From positions 4,216,001 through 4,280,000 of the forward strand of contig RQOL01000531.1 in NCBI GenBank assembly GCA_013076295.1: a stretch of 64,000 nt of DNA, read 5' to 3'. This document shows, piece by piece, positions 34,296-45,844 of the stretch. Below the pieces are notes generated by a model. The model did not search any database. It was not told where the DNA came from and saw only the letters and a list, made by a program, of their open reading frames with translations. Position numbers and translations under genes: made by a program. This DNA is from Sanderia malayensis (Eukaryota > Cnidaria > Scyphozoa > Semaeostomeae > Pelagiidae). Each line of letters opens with the position of its first letter. Position 1 is the first letter of the stretch.

Positions 34296-35824
34296 ATGTT
34301 TCATCTGCGACGTGACAGGCAATAGGCCAGGCTCTTAGCAGTTTTACTCAATGAAGTTTGTCTTGAAGGGGACTACTTTTTTGAAACCGATATTATTTCA
34401 TACACTCTGGGTGAATTGTACTGAATCAAATTGCCAACTTGCGCCACAGAAAATCCATTTCATGGACTGTTTTTGTTTTTGTTATACTGAGTTTTAAGGC
34501 ATCACAAATTTTAAACGTTTTTAAGTTATTTGTGCAATGATATGTTATGTTACGAATGATTATGAGTGTAATGTGTTGTGGTCGTAATTTATGCATATGT
34601 ATATGTTATTTCTGATTGTTTTTTATCGACTTTGGTAATAGCTGTTTTAAGCTAAAATGGCGAATTAAAGTTTATTGCTTTATATTTGTTCTTATTTTCA
34701 TGTTTCATATGTAATTTAGTTGATATATTTGTAAGTAGCTATATAGAGTAGACAAAGTATTTAAATCAAATATAGATATTTTAATAAATAATGCTGGATT
34801 ATTTTAGTAATAAATTGCGAATAATGTATGTATGATTTTCATGTAATGAAGCAAAAATGAAGCAAAATTATTTTGTTTTCTCTCTCCTCAGTCTGCTGAA
34901 AATTTTGCACAAGGACTGCCTGGCCGGCGTTATTTCTTCTGTGTGATGTGATTGGCTCAATAACTAACAGGTGCCTGTCAATCATCGCTACTTTTGCCTG
35001 AAAAGTAACTGTGATTGGCTCATATTTTCCATTCAAGCTTCCAAGGTCTTCAACTTTTGTGTCCCTCGGGGGCTCATCAGCTGGATACTGAAGTTTATTT
35101 TTGACTGTACAGGAATCTCAAGAGAGATTAGTGCATAAATCATGGTTGACTAATTTTGTCTCTGAGAAGACTTTAAAAAAATATAAGATGGCATGGCCAG
35201 AAAAAGCCATGAGAAATATTTACAGAAAGAGTTTTAATTTCGCAACCAAGAATTAAAAGCCAACTAATGGAGATTGCTATAAAGTGGTGAGTTATCTGGT
35301 GTTTTTTTTGCTTTGATATGTAAATAGAATGTAGTTAACTTCATTGACAAAAACTGCTTTTACGCCCACTTTGTATTAAAACGACTCTTTTTTTTAATGC
35401 AGCCTTTTACATGAACTTGAAATACACAGTACAATATTTTAATACTTTCTCTTCGGTCTCGTGAAAAAAGGTTGTGAATATTTTACCAGATGCTATTAAA
35501 CTTGCTGACCCAAATATTTTCTTTCGTTTGAGCACGGGCCTAAAATGATTTTTCTGCTCAAAATTATGCGGGTCCTGCCAAGAGCACAAACAAAATAGAA
35601 AAATTCCAAGATCACTTTTTTCCATTTCATAATTACAATTAAAACTCCTTAAGATTGTTATTTGAAAGCTAAATCTAACCTGTCTTTAAACTAATTTCTA
35701 CGCATTTTTTAAAATGTGTTTTAATGTAAATTGGAATAGATAAGCAAAGAACTATTATAGAATTTTATGAAAAAGGATTAAGATATCATTCAATGCTCAT
35801 GATGAATTATCGAGTAAACCAGCA
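34296..35824. other. Intergenic, 3'UTR of Munc13-like gene and AT-rich sequence
   Basis: Probable poly(A) signals AATTAAAG near 34664 and AATAAATAATG near 34784. Nothing else recognised; a TGATTGGCTCA motif (CCAAT box in reverse) occurs at about 34950 and 35010. Confidence 0.5.
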
Positions 35825-36925
35825 TTATTTTTCATCATAGCTGGCATTAGCATCGGCATCTTCTGCGCCCTTCTCTTCTACGAATTGAAGCTGGTCTGCA
35901 TTTTGACTAGCCTCATCTTCTAGGCCTTCGTTATCTGAATCTTTAAAATCGAGGTCAGTGAACACATCTTTACCATCTCTGTACACATTTGTAGAGTGGT
36001 GCGCATGCCTGAACTGAGTACTCGGTGGCCTCTCTTCCAACTGCACTTGCTCGTATGACGATGGTTTGCTTGACTGCTTCATTCCACCGAGCTGGGAATA
36101 ATAAAATCTTGGATTAAGTTTCATGTTTTCCAATTGTACTTGCCCTGAGGGTGCTAAAACCTTATCATATGTTTCTGCATTGCTGTGATCCCTGTGATCT
36201 TCATCATCTTCGTCAAATTTCCCATTGCGTTCCAGCATTGTATTTTCATTGTATCTATTTGCATTTTCCGCGTACTGTTTGACATTCCTGTATTCTTGTA
36301 ATGCTTGCTTGTATGCTTGCATGGCATTTGTGTATTCCTCATTTTGCTCTTCTTTGTATTGTTGCATTGCTTTGTTGTCCTCTTCACCTGTATTTTTATA
36401 AGCTTCTGTGGCATCTCTGTATACCAAAGGATTTTTTTTGTATGCCTTTGCAGCATCATCAATGTGCATCACACTGCTGTATGCTTCTAATACTTGCTTT
36501 GGCAGCTTTAGGATCATATATGGACTCGTTGTTGTGTGGACTTTATTAGCAGCCGCATCTTTGTATAGTTTGCCATTCATATTTCCTTCAACAGCATTCT
36601 TGCGCAACTGGGCATGCCTGTATGCTTCCAAAGCTTGCTTTAGCTCCTGTGCAACATTCTTGTACGCCTCTGCATTCTTGTATACTTCATTCCGACTGTC
36701 ATGTATTGACTGAAGTGCTCCAGCATGCTTCGCTAAATAGGCCTCCTTTAAGGGGTTTTGATAAGCTTCACGTGAAACATATTCTTCACCGTCAAAAGAA
36801 ATATCAGGCTTCTGTTTTGCATTGTCACCATGGGCAATCCTCCTTACCATATAGCCAACTCTCATAGGTGTTTGCTTGGGCTGGCTATGCTGCTGAATTA
36901 TTTTTTCTGAAAAGCGAAGCAGCAT
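35825..36925 (-). CDS. Unrecognised acidic protein with repeated AYK motifs
   Basis: I do not recognise this gene. The frame gives up to 366 residues ending at a TAA. A strong acceptor (pyrimidine-rich, ending TTTTCAG, at about 36909-36910) suggests an upstream exon, so the listed ATG may not be the real start. The N-terminal two thirds repeat a short helix-like motif (EAYKN, EAYRH, KAYKK, EAYKN, QAYKQ) rich in A, E, K, N and Q, likely an extended coiled or helical rod. The C-terminal third is acidic (FDEDDEDHRD, DLDFKDSDNEG) and repeats QVQLE twice (GQVQLEN, EQVQLEE). No signal peptide or membrane segment in this exon. An upstream minus-strand frame (37144-37491) also contains LQVQ and could be exon 1, but no clean phase-1 donor was found. 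Confidence 0.55.
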   Translation of the reverse strand: MLLRFSEKIIQQHSQPKQTPMRVGYMVRRIAHGDNAKQKPDISFDGEEYVSREAYQNPLKEAYLAKHAGALQSIHDSRNEVYKNAEAYKNVAQELKQALEAYRHAQLRKNAVEGNMNGKLYKDAAANKVHTTTSPYMILKLPKQVLEAYSSVMHIDDAAKAYKKNPLVYRDATEAYKNTGEEDNKAMQQYKEEQNEEYTNAMQAYKQALQEYRNVKQYAENANRYNENTMLERNGKFDEDDEDHRDHSNAETYDKVLAPSGQVQLENMKLNPRFYYSQLGGMKQSSKPSSYEQVQLEERPPSTQFRHAHHSTNVYRDGKDVFTDLDFKDSDNEGLEDEASQNADQLQFVEEKGAEDADANASYDEK

Positions 36926-38603
36926 ACTATTTTATTTTAAGCATAAATTCCAAGATATTAGACTCAAAAAACATTTCTTGTAATCAGTTGGCATACACTA
37001 TTTTGACTTCTCGCTATCTCAAGCCCTTGCATTCTTGAACAAATTTAAATTCCCCATGCGAGTTGAAAATAACGGATGTCAACCATATTTGCGAAATTGC
37101 TTGCACTCCATCTCAATAGATTATGCATATTTTTGAGAAATAATCACATTTGATCGTGCATAAGATTAAAAGAACCACCGCAAATTTCTCCCACCTGCAC
37201 TTGCAACTGAGAATGCAACGTAATGTCACAATAATTGCACTCAAAATCGTCGAACATTTCTCTGTTTTGATGATTATTTAAATTATTCACGCTGATTGAT
37301 GTTGTGGTGTAGCCGTTCTGTGAAGATTTCTGAAATGATCGCATTAATACAAACGAATTTTTTTGTGAATTTCGGTATCTCCTGCTAAAAGAGAGGTTTA
37401 TGAAAGCAACTTTTTCAACTTTCAACCGCTGTGCCGCAATGCTAAATTCCTTCTTGCAAAAATTGACAGAGATAATTATAAATGAAAACATCCATTATTT
37501 TTGTTTTTAGGACAATATAAGTTAAATTGTGGTCCTGATAACATGAGCTTGAATAACGCTCTTTTGTCTGTTACTTCATGGCCAAACCTTTGGTCTCTTG
37601 GTAATCAAGAATATTTTCAGTCAGGCCCTTCAGAAATGGGCGGGCATGGTGGCGGAAGCCCCCAATAATTTGCCAATACTTTTTTTTTAACCTCCATTTC
37701 TAAGTCTTCCAAATAAATTTAAAAAATCATTATTTTTTTCTCAATTAAACAGTGCCAATGAGGTATGCCCCTGACCTCGAATATCAAAGACGACGTTGAA
37801 AGTTTATTATAGCATACTTGCTTGGAAAACGTGATCAAAGGCTTTATGCACTCTCATTAATACCTAAAAACACTGCATTTATTTTCTTCGCTTTGTATAT
37901 TTATTTATTTTTCTTTTGCATACAACTACAATTTCTATATCATTATTGTTTACCTTGTTTCAATTGGTGATTGCGTGGCCAACATGTTACAGCAGTGCTG
38001 AACAGCATAAGCAACAATGGTAGTATAAAGTGTCTTTCAATCATCTCGAAGTAGCTATTGCTTTTTGCTTGCTTTTCTTCTAAATATGCTTAGTGATGGG
38101 CGAGTCACTTTGTATGTCTTGGCAGCTATACTTCTAGTGACGATGCTTTAAAGAATGCGGTTCATAAACGCAAGCCTAGAATAACATCTGCTACTTTCCC
38201 CTAATCTTTTATGTCACCTGTTAGCAACGGGGTCATTTGATGCATTGCGAAGAGTCTCGTTCAAGCAACGGAGAGAAACTACACTACATTATCAAATAGG
38301 CCCTCAACCTCCAATAAGCTTTTCTCGAGTAAGCACCCGCCACCTGGAAATCCATTTTTGCAAATAAGTGTATTTCCCATATTATAATTTGTCTAAAATT
38401 GTCGAATTGTGTTAAGCATGGAAGTCGTATCGTCTCGAAGCAAAGGAAAGCAAAACATGGAACTCACAGCAAATCTAATTATAGAAAAAAGCAACCTTGT
38501 AGAGATGCTAAATCAAATACGATGGTTCTCTTTCATGCACTGTTCAATTCAATCACGTATTTTGACAATTCTACATTATAAATTTTTAAAAACAAAACCC
38601 GAC
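36926..38603. other. Possible 5' exon region and AT-rich intergenic
   Basis: A minus-strand frame at 37144-37491 may contribute a first exon to the AYK protein. Beyond that no gene is seen. AAGCACCC-type blocks at about 38330 look like a decayed MITE. Confidence 0.4.
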
Positions 38604-39080
38604 TCAGCCTGACAAAACAGTTTTGATCATTTCTTCATAGGCAACAGAAGCATGATCATCTTCGTGGTTTGAAATGATTTGCATGACCTGTTCTTCCGTC
38701 ATTTTATCAGCAACATGCATAAGCAGCTGTCTCAATTCTGCGGCTGATATCATTCCAGTTTGATCTCTATCCAATGTCTTCAAACCTTCAACCATATCAG
38801 CGTAACTCCCAACTGCCGGTCGCTTATAAATTTCCTTGAATATCACAAAGAATGTCTCAAAATCCACTCTTTTGTTGAAAAGATTCGACTGCTCCAAACA
38901 CTTTGTCACATCTTCCGTCAAGGGGTTCAGGCCTAAAGACCGGAGAACATCGATCACTTTATCGTGATCCACCTTCATGTCGCCACGTTTATCAAACAAT
39001 GAAAAACAGCTCTTTATTTCCTCCATATCGTCTTCATCTTCACGAATGTCGATTTGTATATTCCCATCTTGCAAACTCAT
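38604..39080 (-). CDS. Myosin essential light chain, paralogue 1
   Basis: Single-exon gene, 158 residues. Family landmarks are CFSLFDKRGDMKV, VLRSLGLNPLTEDV, VDFETFFVIF, GLKTLDRDQTG, ADKMTEEQV and a C-terminal SG, as in animal essential (alkali) light chains, which wrap the first IQ motif of the myosin lever arm. EF-hand loop 3 (DRDQTGMISAAE, residues 104-115) keeps acidic positions 1, 3 and 12; loop 1 (DKRGDMKVDHDK) is atypical. It has an extra acidic N-terminus (IDIREDEDD) absent from the two neighbours. A TATAAAT box on the minus strand (39183-39189) lies about 100 bp before the ATG. Confidence 0.88.
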   Translation of the reverse strand: MSLQDGNIQIDIREDEDDMEEIKSCFSLFDKRGDMKVDHDKVIDVLRSLGLNPLTEDVTKCLEQSNLFNKRVDFETFFVIFKEIYKRPAVGSYADMVEGLKTLDRDQTGMISAAELRQLLMHVADKMTEEQVMQIISNHEDDHASVAYEEMIKTVLSG

Positions 39081-40682
39081 GGTTCCCTCTTCTTCTAATG
39101 CAATTTACACTACGTTATCTTAGTCCAAAGCAAATTGTAGTGTAACTTCTGAATAGTGGTAGCTCAGCAAAGCCTGTTATTCATTTATATTGACTAAAGC
39201 AAACCCTAACACCCCAGTACTCATGTGATTGTGGGTTTTATATTGTTCGCTTCTACAAACGAGGAATCAATGCGATATGCCTTCTTATCCGTAACATGAC
39301 GCTAATCTTCAACGATTGCTATGTACTCTTCTCAGTCGGCTGGTCATCTTGTATGTTTTCAGTGTATTGGGAAAATATTTTAATTCAAACACCATTGGGT
39401 GTCTGAAAATTGGTTTTAAATTAATTGTCTTATTCTGAAATATGTTAATACCAATATAGCCAATGTCCGTATTGTTCTTTCATTCTATAATTTAATATTA
39501 TCATACAAAGTATATTGGGCAGTCTTACATTAAGTTGGACATTACAAAATGGTTTTAAGTGTCATTTAAACAATGCCTCTGTGATGATGCTTATTCTGCT
39601 TCACGAAACAAAGAAACAAATTTCTTGAATAAAAGCACGAAGAAACTTTAATTCAAAGACGATTGCAGCTACAGCTAGTGCAGCAAAACACAAAATACTG
39701 TAGTGCAGTGTATTACTGTAACTTCTATTTTTCAATCTTCCAACCCAGTAATTAATGGCTTTCGTTTTACCTTCCTCCTATAAACAGCTAAAGATTATCT
39801 TAATGATGGATTTACAGACGAAGATTCCTATATATTAATTTCATTTTAGATTGCTACCACACCCTATGTCCTTCTGACCCCGCTTTATGCATCAGACAAT
39901 CACAGACAGACGCTTTTGTGAAAGTATTTAATCCAACTTTTTTTGGCACAGACGACAAATCTCTCTTAATATAGGCAACTTTGATGGCTTAACAACATTG
40001 ACACAAAATATTTATTCGACCAAGTATTCAAGAATTTAAGTAAGACTTTATGGATCGATCTTGCAGAGAAGATTCGATATTTGAATTAGTTTATCATGCT
40101 CTAATGTTGATCAAAATGTTGTTTTCTATTTTTTAGAGTCTTCACCAAAATTTTGAATGATTTCCATGTATCTTGGGTTTCAAAAGAACAGATGGTGAAA
40201 GATAAGTCTGAGGTTAGTTGAAATTCATTTGTACTGAATTAAAAAGCTTGATTGAAGGTCTGTTTTGACCAAAAGCGGCCACCAGATTACGAGTTGAATT
40301 GTATTATGACGCAGTGTACGATTCATGAACAAGAAGGTCCGTGTTCAAGAATCTATAAGCGTCCTCACCATTTCTACACACTTTGAAGTCAGCAGATATA
40401 TTCATAGGACATTATGGTTAAAGGGTGCTTGGAAGCAATAGTTGATGTCAAGAGTGAAAATGAACTGCCTGGTTATCATTTGACTTTGCCCCCCCCCCCG
40501 TGCTGCAAGCGCTTAATATTATTGCACAGTTATCAGAATCTGATGCTAGGTAAAAGAAAGTCCATTTTAATTATAACCAATTATAAAAAGTATAAACAAA
40601 CAGCATTGGCATATAGAAATCAAGCAATAGTGTTTTTCTTTAGAGAAGAGCAATATCTTCAATGGTAGCTTGATGTCCAACT
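39081..40682. other. Intergenic between light chain paralogues 1 and 2
   Basis: AT-rich; contains the probable promoter of paralogue 1 at its left end and a poly-C run at about 40491-40500. No other gene recognised. Confidence 0.5.
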
Positions 40683-41123
40683 TCAGTCGGACATCATGAT
40701 TCTAATGAGCTTTTCATATGGCACATTTCCTTGCGGTGTTTCCAGTGGCAATATAGCAGCGGCCACTTGCTCTTCTGTCATCTTATCTGCAATGTTCATG
40801 AGGATATGTCTGAGCTCTGCAGCATGCACCAGTCCGCTCTGGTCTCTATCCAGTGTCTTCAGTCCCTCGCACATGTCTGAATAGCTGCCCACTGTGGGTT
40901 TGGAAGCAATGTATGTGTAGATACCGTAGAATGTCTCGAAGTCAATGCGCTTATTGACCAAGTTTGAATCCTCCAAACATTTATTGACATCTTCTGTCAA
41001 AGGATTTAGGCCAAGAGATCGCAAAACATCGATGATTCTGTGATGCTCGACTTTCATGTCTCCAACTTTGTCGAAGATGGAGTAACAGTCTTTCATTTCT
41101 TCAATGAAATCCTCATCGGTCAT
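40683..41123 (-). CDS. Myosin essential light chain, paralogue 2
   Basis: Intronless, 146 residues, MTDEDFIEEM start. Same architecture as its neighbours: CYSIFDKVGDMKV, VLRSLGLNPLTEDV, RIDFETFYGIY, GLKTLDRDQSG, ADKMTEEQV, ending SD rather than SG. EF loop 3 is DRDQSGLVHAAE (92-103). It lacks the acidic extension of paralogue 1. Absence of introns in all three copies suggests an intronless ancestor (ancient retrocopy or intron loss) duplicated in tandem. Confidence 0.88.
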   Translation of the reverse strand: MTDEDFIEEMKDCYSIFDKVGDMKVEHHRIIDVLRSLGLNPLTEDVNKCLEDSNLVNKRIDFETFYGIYTYIASKPTVGSYSDMCEGLKTLDRDQSGLVHAAELRHILMNIADKMTEEQVAAAILPLETPQGNVPYEKLIRIMMSD

Positions 41124-43391
41124 TTTGAAAATTGATTTTTTTTCTGAGATAATACAAGTAAATAGTTTTAGTTTAGAAAATATTTTTTCTCATGCTATTG
41201 TGAACTCTAAAAAAATTCACAGTTAAAAGAATTGACCTTTTAAAACATGCAGCTATTTGAAAGAATTATAAAATGGTATGGTAAATTGCATCTTTTTTTC
41301 TGATAGAAATTCGATAACATAGATATATTGGGTATTATCACATTAGATCTGATCGATAATATTATCATATTATCTATCATTAAATGCTGACACAGTTTAA
41401 CCGTCATAAAATGATCAAGATTTAAAAACAAAGTAGCTATAGGTAGTCAGGCAAATTGAAGTGAAGTGAAATATTGTGTTGTTCTTACTTTTATTAAATA
41501 CTGGAATCTTGTTTATTCTTGAGAGCAGAGTGACTACACTGCTGCTTATATTCAATGATAAATCTTTGAGTTCTGGCACTTGACTGCTTCTCGAAAACCT
41601 GTTTTCATCCAACACAAAGAAATACCGATTGATCCCAGGCTTGTCACTGCATTCTGTTTTGCTAGTTTATTTATTCATTTATCAATAAGACTATGGCGAA
41701 ATAATTAATGTAGAAAATGTTCATGTTTACCAAGCATAAACAGCATGGACCTCTTTCAACATCTGATATAATGAACGGCAAACATCTACTTAATGTTTGT
41801 TTAACATTTTGAATACATTGTATAGATGAGGAGGGATTCCATGGCCTTCAAAAAAAGCTTGTTTTTCATTTTGAAAAATATATATTCATCTCATTCAGGA
41901 TGATATCAAAAGGTTATAATCACTAGATTGAGTTTGGCTTAGTTTCAATTCATGTTCATCCATAATCGATATTTTGTTGTGCTGGAGACCCTGTAGACTC
42001 ACTACATTGTGTCCCTGTGCCTCATTCGTTTTGCTCGCTCCGTTCAGTGAGCGACTTAATTGACTTGTGTTGAGCGAGTTGCGAGCACGTAATGTAATGA
42101 GTCTAGAGACTCATTACATTACGGCACTTGCACGTAATGTAGGTCGCTAGACTCATTACATTACGGCACTTGCACGTAATGTAATGAGTCTAGAGACCTT
42201 GTACGATCTGGTGCTTAATAAGATCTTTGAAATGGATCATGGGTAATATAATCAACCAATGACTTTACTGAATTGTGAGCAATCATATCAGAGCAATTTC
42301 TTTACGATTAATACATACTCAATGAAATAATTTGAAGTGATTAATTACTCCCTTATTAATGATGCAGATATTCTTCTCTAAATATTATTAACGGCACAAG
42401 CAAGTCACCTGGGGGTTGAAATCCCCTTGACATTGCCCCCAGGCGTACTCTCTCAATGGCTGATATAAATAGGCACCACATGACGTCTTGCGTGGTGGAC
42501 TCAAGTATACTATATATTCATAACCTGTTGTTGTAGTTCCTTGTTCAGTTATGTTGTCATATTGATTTATGCAGAAATACGTTCAACACTTGCCCCCAGT
42601 GAAACAGAAGTATAATGACGCCTCTGAACACAATATGGTCTTAAATCTTTGACGCCGTATTCTAACTGGTCGAGCTGCTTAGTAGCTTATAGCATTAGCT
42701 TCGAGATCAAAGTTGTTTAATCGCGTACTATCCACTTTATTCTTTGAACTTGTATTGAAAGAAATAATGTTTTCACATGAAACGATGTTTTTTTGAATAA
42801 ATTGCAAATAACAATCGCCTACCTCGTCCAATGGTATGACGTGACCTCATGCTAAAAGGGTGTGCTTTCAAAACATTTTTACAACTCCCCCTGACCATGT
42901 TTTCCATTTCCCTGGCTAAGAAAGGAGTAATCAGTAATCGCTTTATTTAAATTGAAAAGAGTTCTTGTTTAGTTAATTGAGTTGTGATTCTTTACTCTTT
43001 TATTATTCTTTGTAAATTTCAATGAATAGAACAATTGTTTAATCTTTGTTTTCATCCATTTTCAGTCCTCTAATGATTTTTTATCGTGACAATTCCAAAA
43101 GTCAAGATTCCAATCTGTTTGCAAAAGGTCCAATAGTAGTGATACCTTCCTTCAAATTTTTCTTTGAGAATGCCACGAAAGGGCATTACAAATTGCACTG
43201 CACTTTTTTATTACAAATTTATTTTTTACTTTATTCAAGTATCTACCAATTAGTTTCAAGAAAGACAAAGCAAAACAACAGATTAAAATTAACGCGATGC
43301 ATATGCAGATTATGAAATCAAATTAGACGTACAGTTAAATAAGAAAATAAAAAGTCACAAATATTCCAAACTGTCTATTTGTTCAACTTCT
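41124..43391. other. Intergenic between light chain paralogues 2 and 3
   Basis: AT-rich, with the palindrome cluster at 42080-42195 and a copy of the GACTCACTACATTG repeat near 41997. No gene recognised. Confidence 0.5.
41997..42195. repeat. Palindrome cluster with dispersed GACTCACTACATTG repeat
   Basis: Starts with GACTCACTACATTGTGTCCC (relatives at 48054 and 53296). It then holds repeated CGTAATGTAATGAGTCTAGA and inverted TCTAGACTCATTACATTACG blocks. One pair forms a 16-bp perfect inverted repeat (GTAATGTAATGAGTCT / AGACTCATTACATTAC) separated by two bases. Confidence 0.75.
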
Positions 43392-43838
43392 TCAACCAGA
43401 CATAGCGTGCTTGATAAGATGATCATAATTCACATAGCCATTAGCATCTTCCAATGGGACAATGATCGCCTCTGTTTGCTCTTCTGTCATCTTATCAGCG
43501 AGATTCATGAGAATGTGTCTCAGCTCTGCTGCCGATACGCTGCCAGTGGAATCTCTATCAAATGTTTTCAAACCCTCTACCATGTCATCGTAACTACCAA
43601 CGGTTGGTTGAGTGAATAGTTGCTTGTAGATGCCATAGAATGTTTCGAAATCAACTCTTGTGCCAACCAGATTGGACTCTTTCAGGCACTTCTCGACGTC
43701 AGCTGTTAACGGGTTGAGGCCAAGAGATCGCAGCACGTCGATTATTTTTGTATCTTCGACTTTCATGTCTCCCTTTCTGTCGAAAATTGAGTAGCAATCC
43801 TTCATGTCCTCGAGCATTTCTTCATTATCGTCACCCAT
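43392..43838 (-). CDS. Myosin essential light chain, paralogue 3
   Basis: Intronless, 148 residues. MGDDNEEMLEDMKDCYSIFD start, VLRSLGLNPLTADV, RVDFETFYGIY, GLKTFDRDSTG, ADKMTEEQT, C-terminus HAMSG. EF loop 3 is DRDSTGSVSAAE (94-105). The closing EDANGYVNYDHLIKH segment is closest of the three to vertebrate light chains. All three genes share strand, size and order. A heat-shock-element-like sequence lies about 440 bp upstream. Confidence 0.9.
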   Translation of the reverse strand: MGDDNEEMLEDMKDCYSIFDRKGDMKVEDTKIIDVLRSLGLNPLTADVEKCLKESNLVGTRVDFETFYGIYKQLFTQPTVGSYDDMVEGLKTFDRDSTGSVSAAELRHILMNLADKMTEEQTEAIIVPLEDANGYVNYDHLIKHAMSG

Positions 43839-45844
43839 GTTGAGAATTTTGTTGAAAGAGGTTTGTTACTCGCGACTGGTTGACTGGGTAGGCTGGATTC
43901 AAAGTTATGTCAATGACATATACCTCTACCTTTTGACACCTTCTACCGTGGGATTAAATATGCGCTGCAGTGTTCTTGTAATACTGAGCACTTTGATGCG
44001 GGGGTAAGGATTTAAAGATGCTTGCCTCGCATTGGGAATTAACATGGCGTTAGCAGAGTTGGAAGAGAGGCTGCCACAGAAAGGTCCTTTGCTGTTGTCA
44101 GTAGCAAAGCCTCTTGGTTGTGTTTTAAGGCACTGTTTTTAGAATCATGTGTATGGTAAAACAACGAGTATTATGCGTTAATTGAAGCAGTTGATGAGTG
44201 TAAGACACGAGGTCCTCGAATCAGTATAAAAGTCTTTACAATAAATATTCATGACAGAAAGAATATTCATTGTTCTGAATATTCAAGAATATTCAGGAAT
44301 AATGAAAGAGTAAAATAACAGTTTACAAGGGAATCTGCAAATCTATGTTGATTAAATACGAAACGAATCATAGTCGAGTACTGTAAGAAATCCCGAGACC
44401 CTAGAACGAAAGTTAATGAGAGAAAGAGAGCTCAGTGTAAGTAAGAGATCTCTCTGCTGAGCCTCTCTGTTTAAAGTTTGGTCATTACGCGACACACTGT
44501 CCTAGCTTAGCAGATGACATGTTTGTCCAGATGAATGAATGTAAAACATTAATAAAATTAAATATGAACACATTGTCTCTTAAGATGCAATAGGCTATAC
44601 TACCTCGGCTGTAATAATTTCTTATTTATCATTGCTGCGAGAGTCATAGGGATTTTCGCAGCGATTCAAATGCCATTCTTTCACTCACCCCCGTTTTACG
44701 CCGTCTTTTATCCGATCATGACCATTCTAATAAGCAACTCATAGAATTCTTCTCTTCTCGAGAACATATTTTCAAAAATCATCTCCAGCGCGCTGTTGTG
44801 ATGCAAATGAGCGAATCAAGAAATACCCAACGGGGATTAAACATTGTTCATAATAGGATCACTGTGCTGTTTCCATGCAAAATGGCGACTGAGGTAAATA
44901 AACGAGAATATCCCAATACACAACAGTTGTGCAACAGTTTCAGAAGATCAGGCGAGAATCTTAACGGAAAATTTACATAAGACGCATTTCAAAGTCCGAC
45001 AGAGTTGATCTCTATCTTTTTTTTAAGTTTTTACTTGCAGGGTGTCCCCAGAATAGTTGCAGAAAGTGCATGAATTTTGAAATGATTATAAGCCTTACAG
45101 CTCCACCTAGACTGCATTCCATATAAGGAATTTTTGCTTTCATAAAGGAAATCTGTTATTGAAAGATAAGATTGAAATCTTAAGATTCCAGTCTTTGAAA
45201 AAGGAGACAAAACCTCATTATTTCAGCAAACTCATGAAAATTATAGCCCTGTATCAGAGTTTTAAACTTTTTAAAGTTTTCATTTTTTACCTTAGTTAAT
45301 TTTTTTCATATAATTAATTAAAACATTTTCATTCATTTATTAATTTCACTTATGAATCTATCACTTCAATATATACTCTTGCTCCTATTATTTCAATCCC
45401 AACAGAACTACACGCCTTTTTATAAGATAAAACTGAGCCTGAAATTAGTGCAAACTTTGCAAATTTTTGCTTGATTTCTGTACAAACGTTTCTTGTTTGA
45501 CTATATTCTATTTTCCAGCAGTTTCTTAAGTTTGAGAGTGATTAGTACTGTGGTTTCCTGGTTATTTTCTCATCTGACGGGTCGGTTTCTTATACGTATT
45601 TTATTTTGAAGGGGGCTTATTTGTAATTGAGGGGGGGGGGCATTTTTAGGCACGGGCTTGTTTGAGAGGAGCTCATTCGAAGATTTGCGATATTTTCAGA
45701 GTGACGTCATTTGATGATTTTGGTGCATACTTTTAATCATGGCTCTTCTCTTTGTTGTTGTTGCTTTTGCTTACTTTCTGAAAGCTGAGCTGATTGAAGA
45801 CTTGTAGTTTGTGGCTTGCAACTTTGTGGATAATCGTCAGTAAT
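43839..45844. other. Intergenic, promoter region of paralogue 3 and ZMAT2
   Basis: Head-to-head space between a minus- and a plus-strand gene. Contains a perfect array of GAA/TTC pentamers at 44276-44300. A short plus-strand frame at 44798 has no family resemblance. Confidence 0.5.
44276..44300. promoter_or_regulatory. Heat-shock-element-like array
   Basis: Five contiguous alternating pentamers TGAAT-ATTCA-AGAAT-ATTCA-GGAAT match the nGAAn/nTTCn pattern bound by HSF trimers. It lies upstream of light chain paralogue 3. Chance occurrence in AT-rich DNA is possible. Confidence 0.5.
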
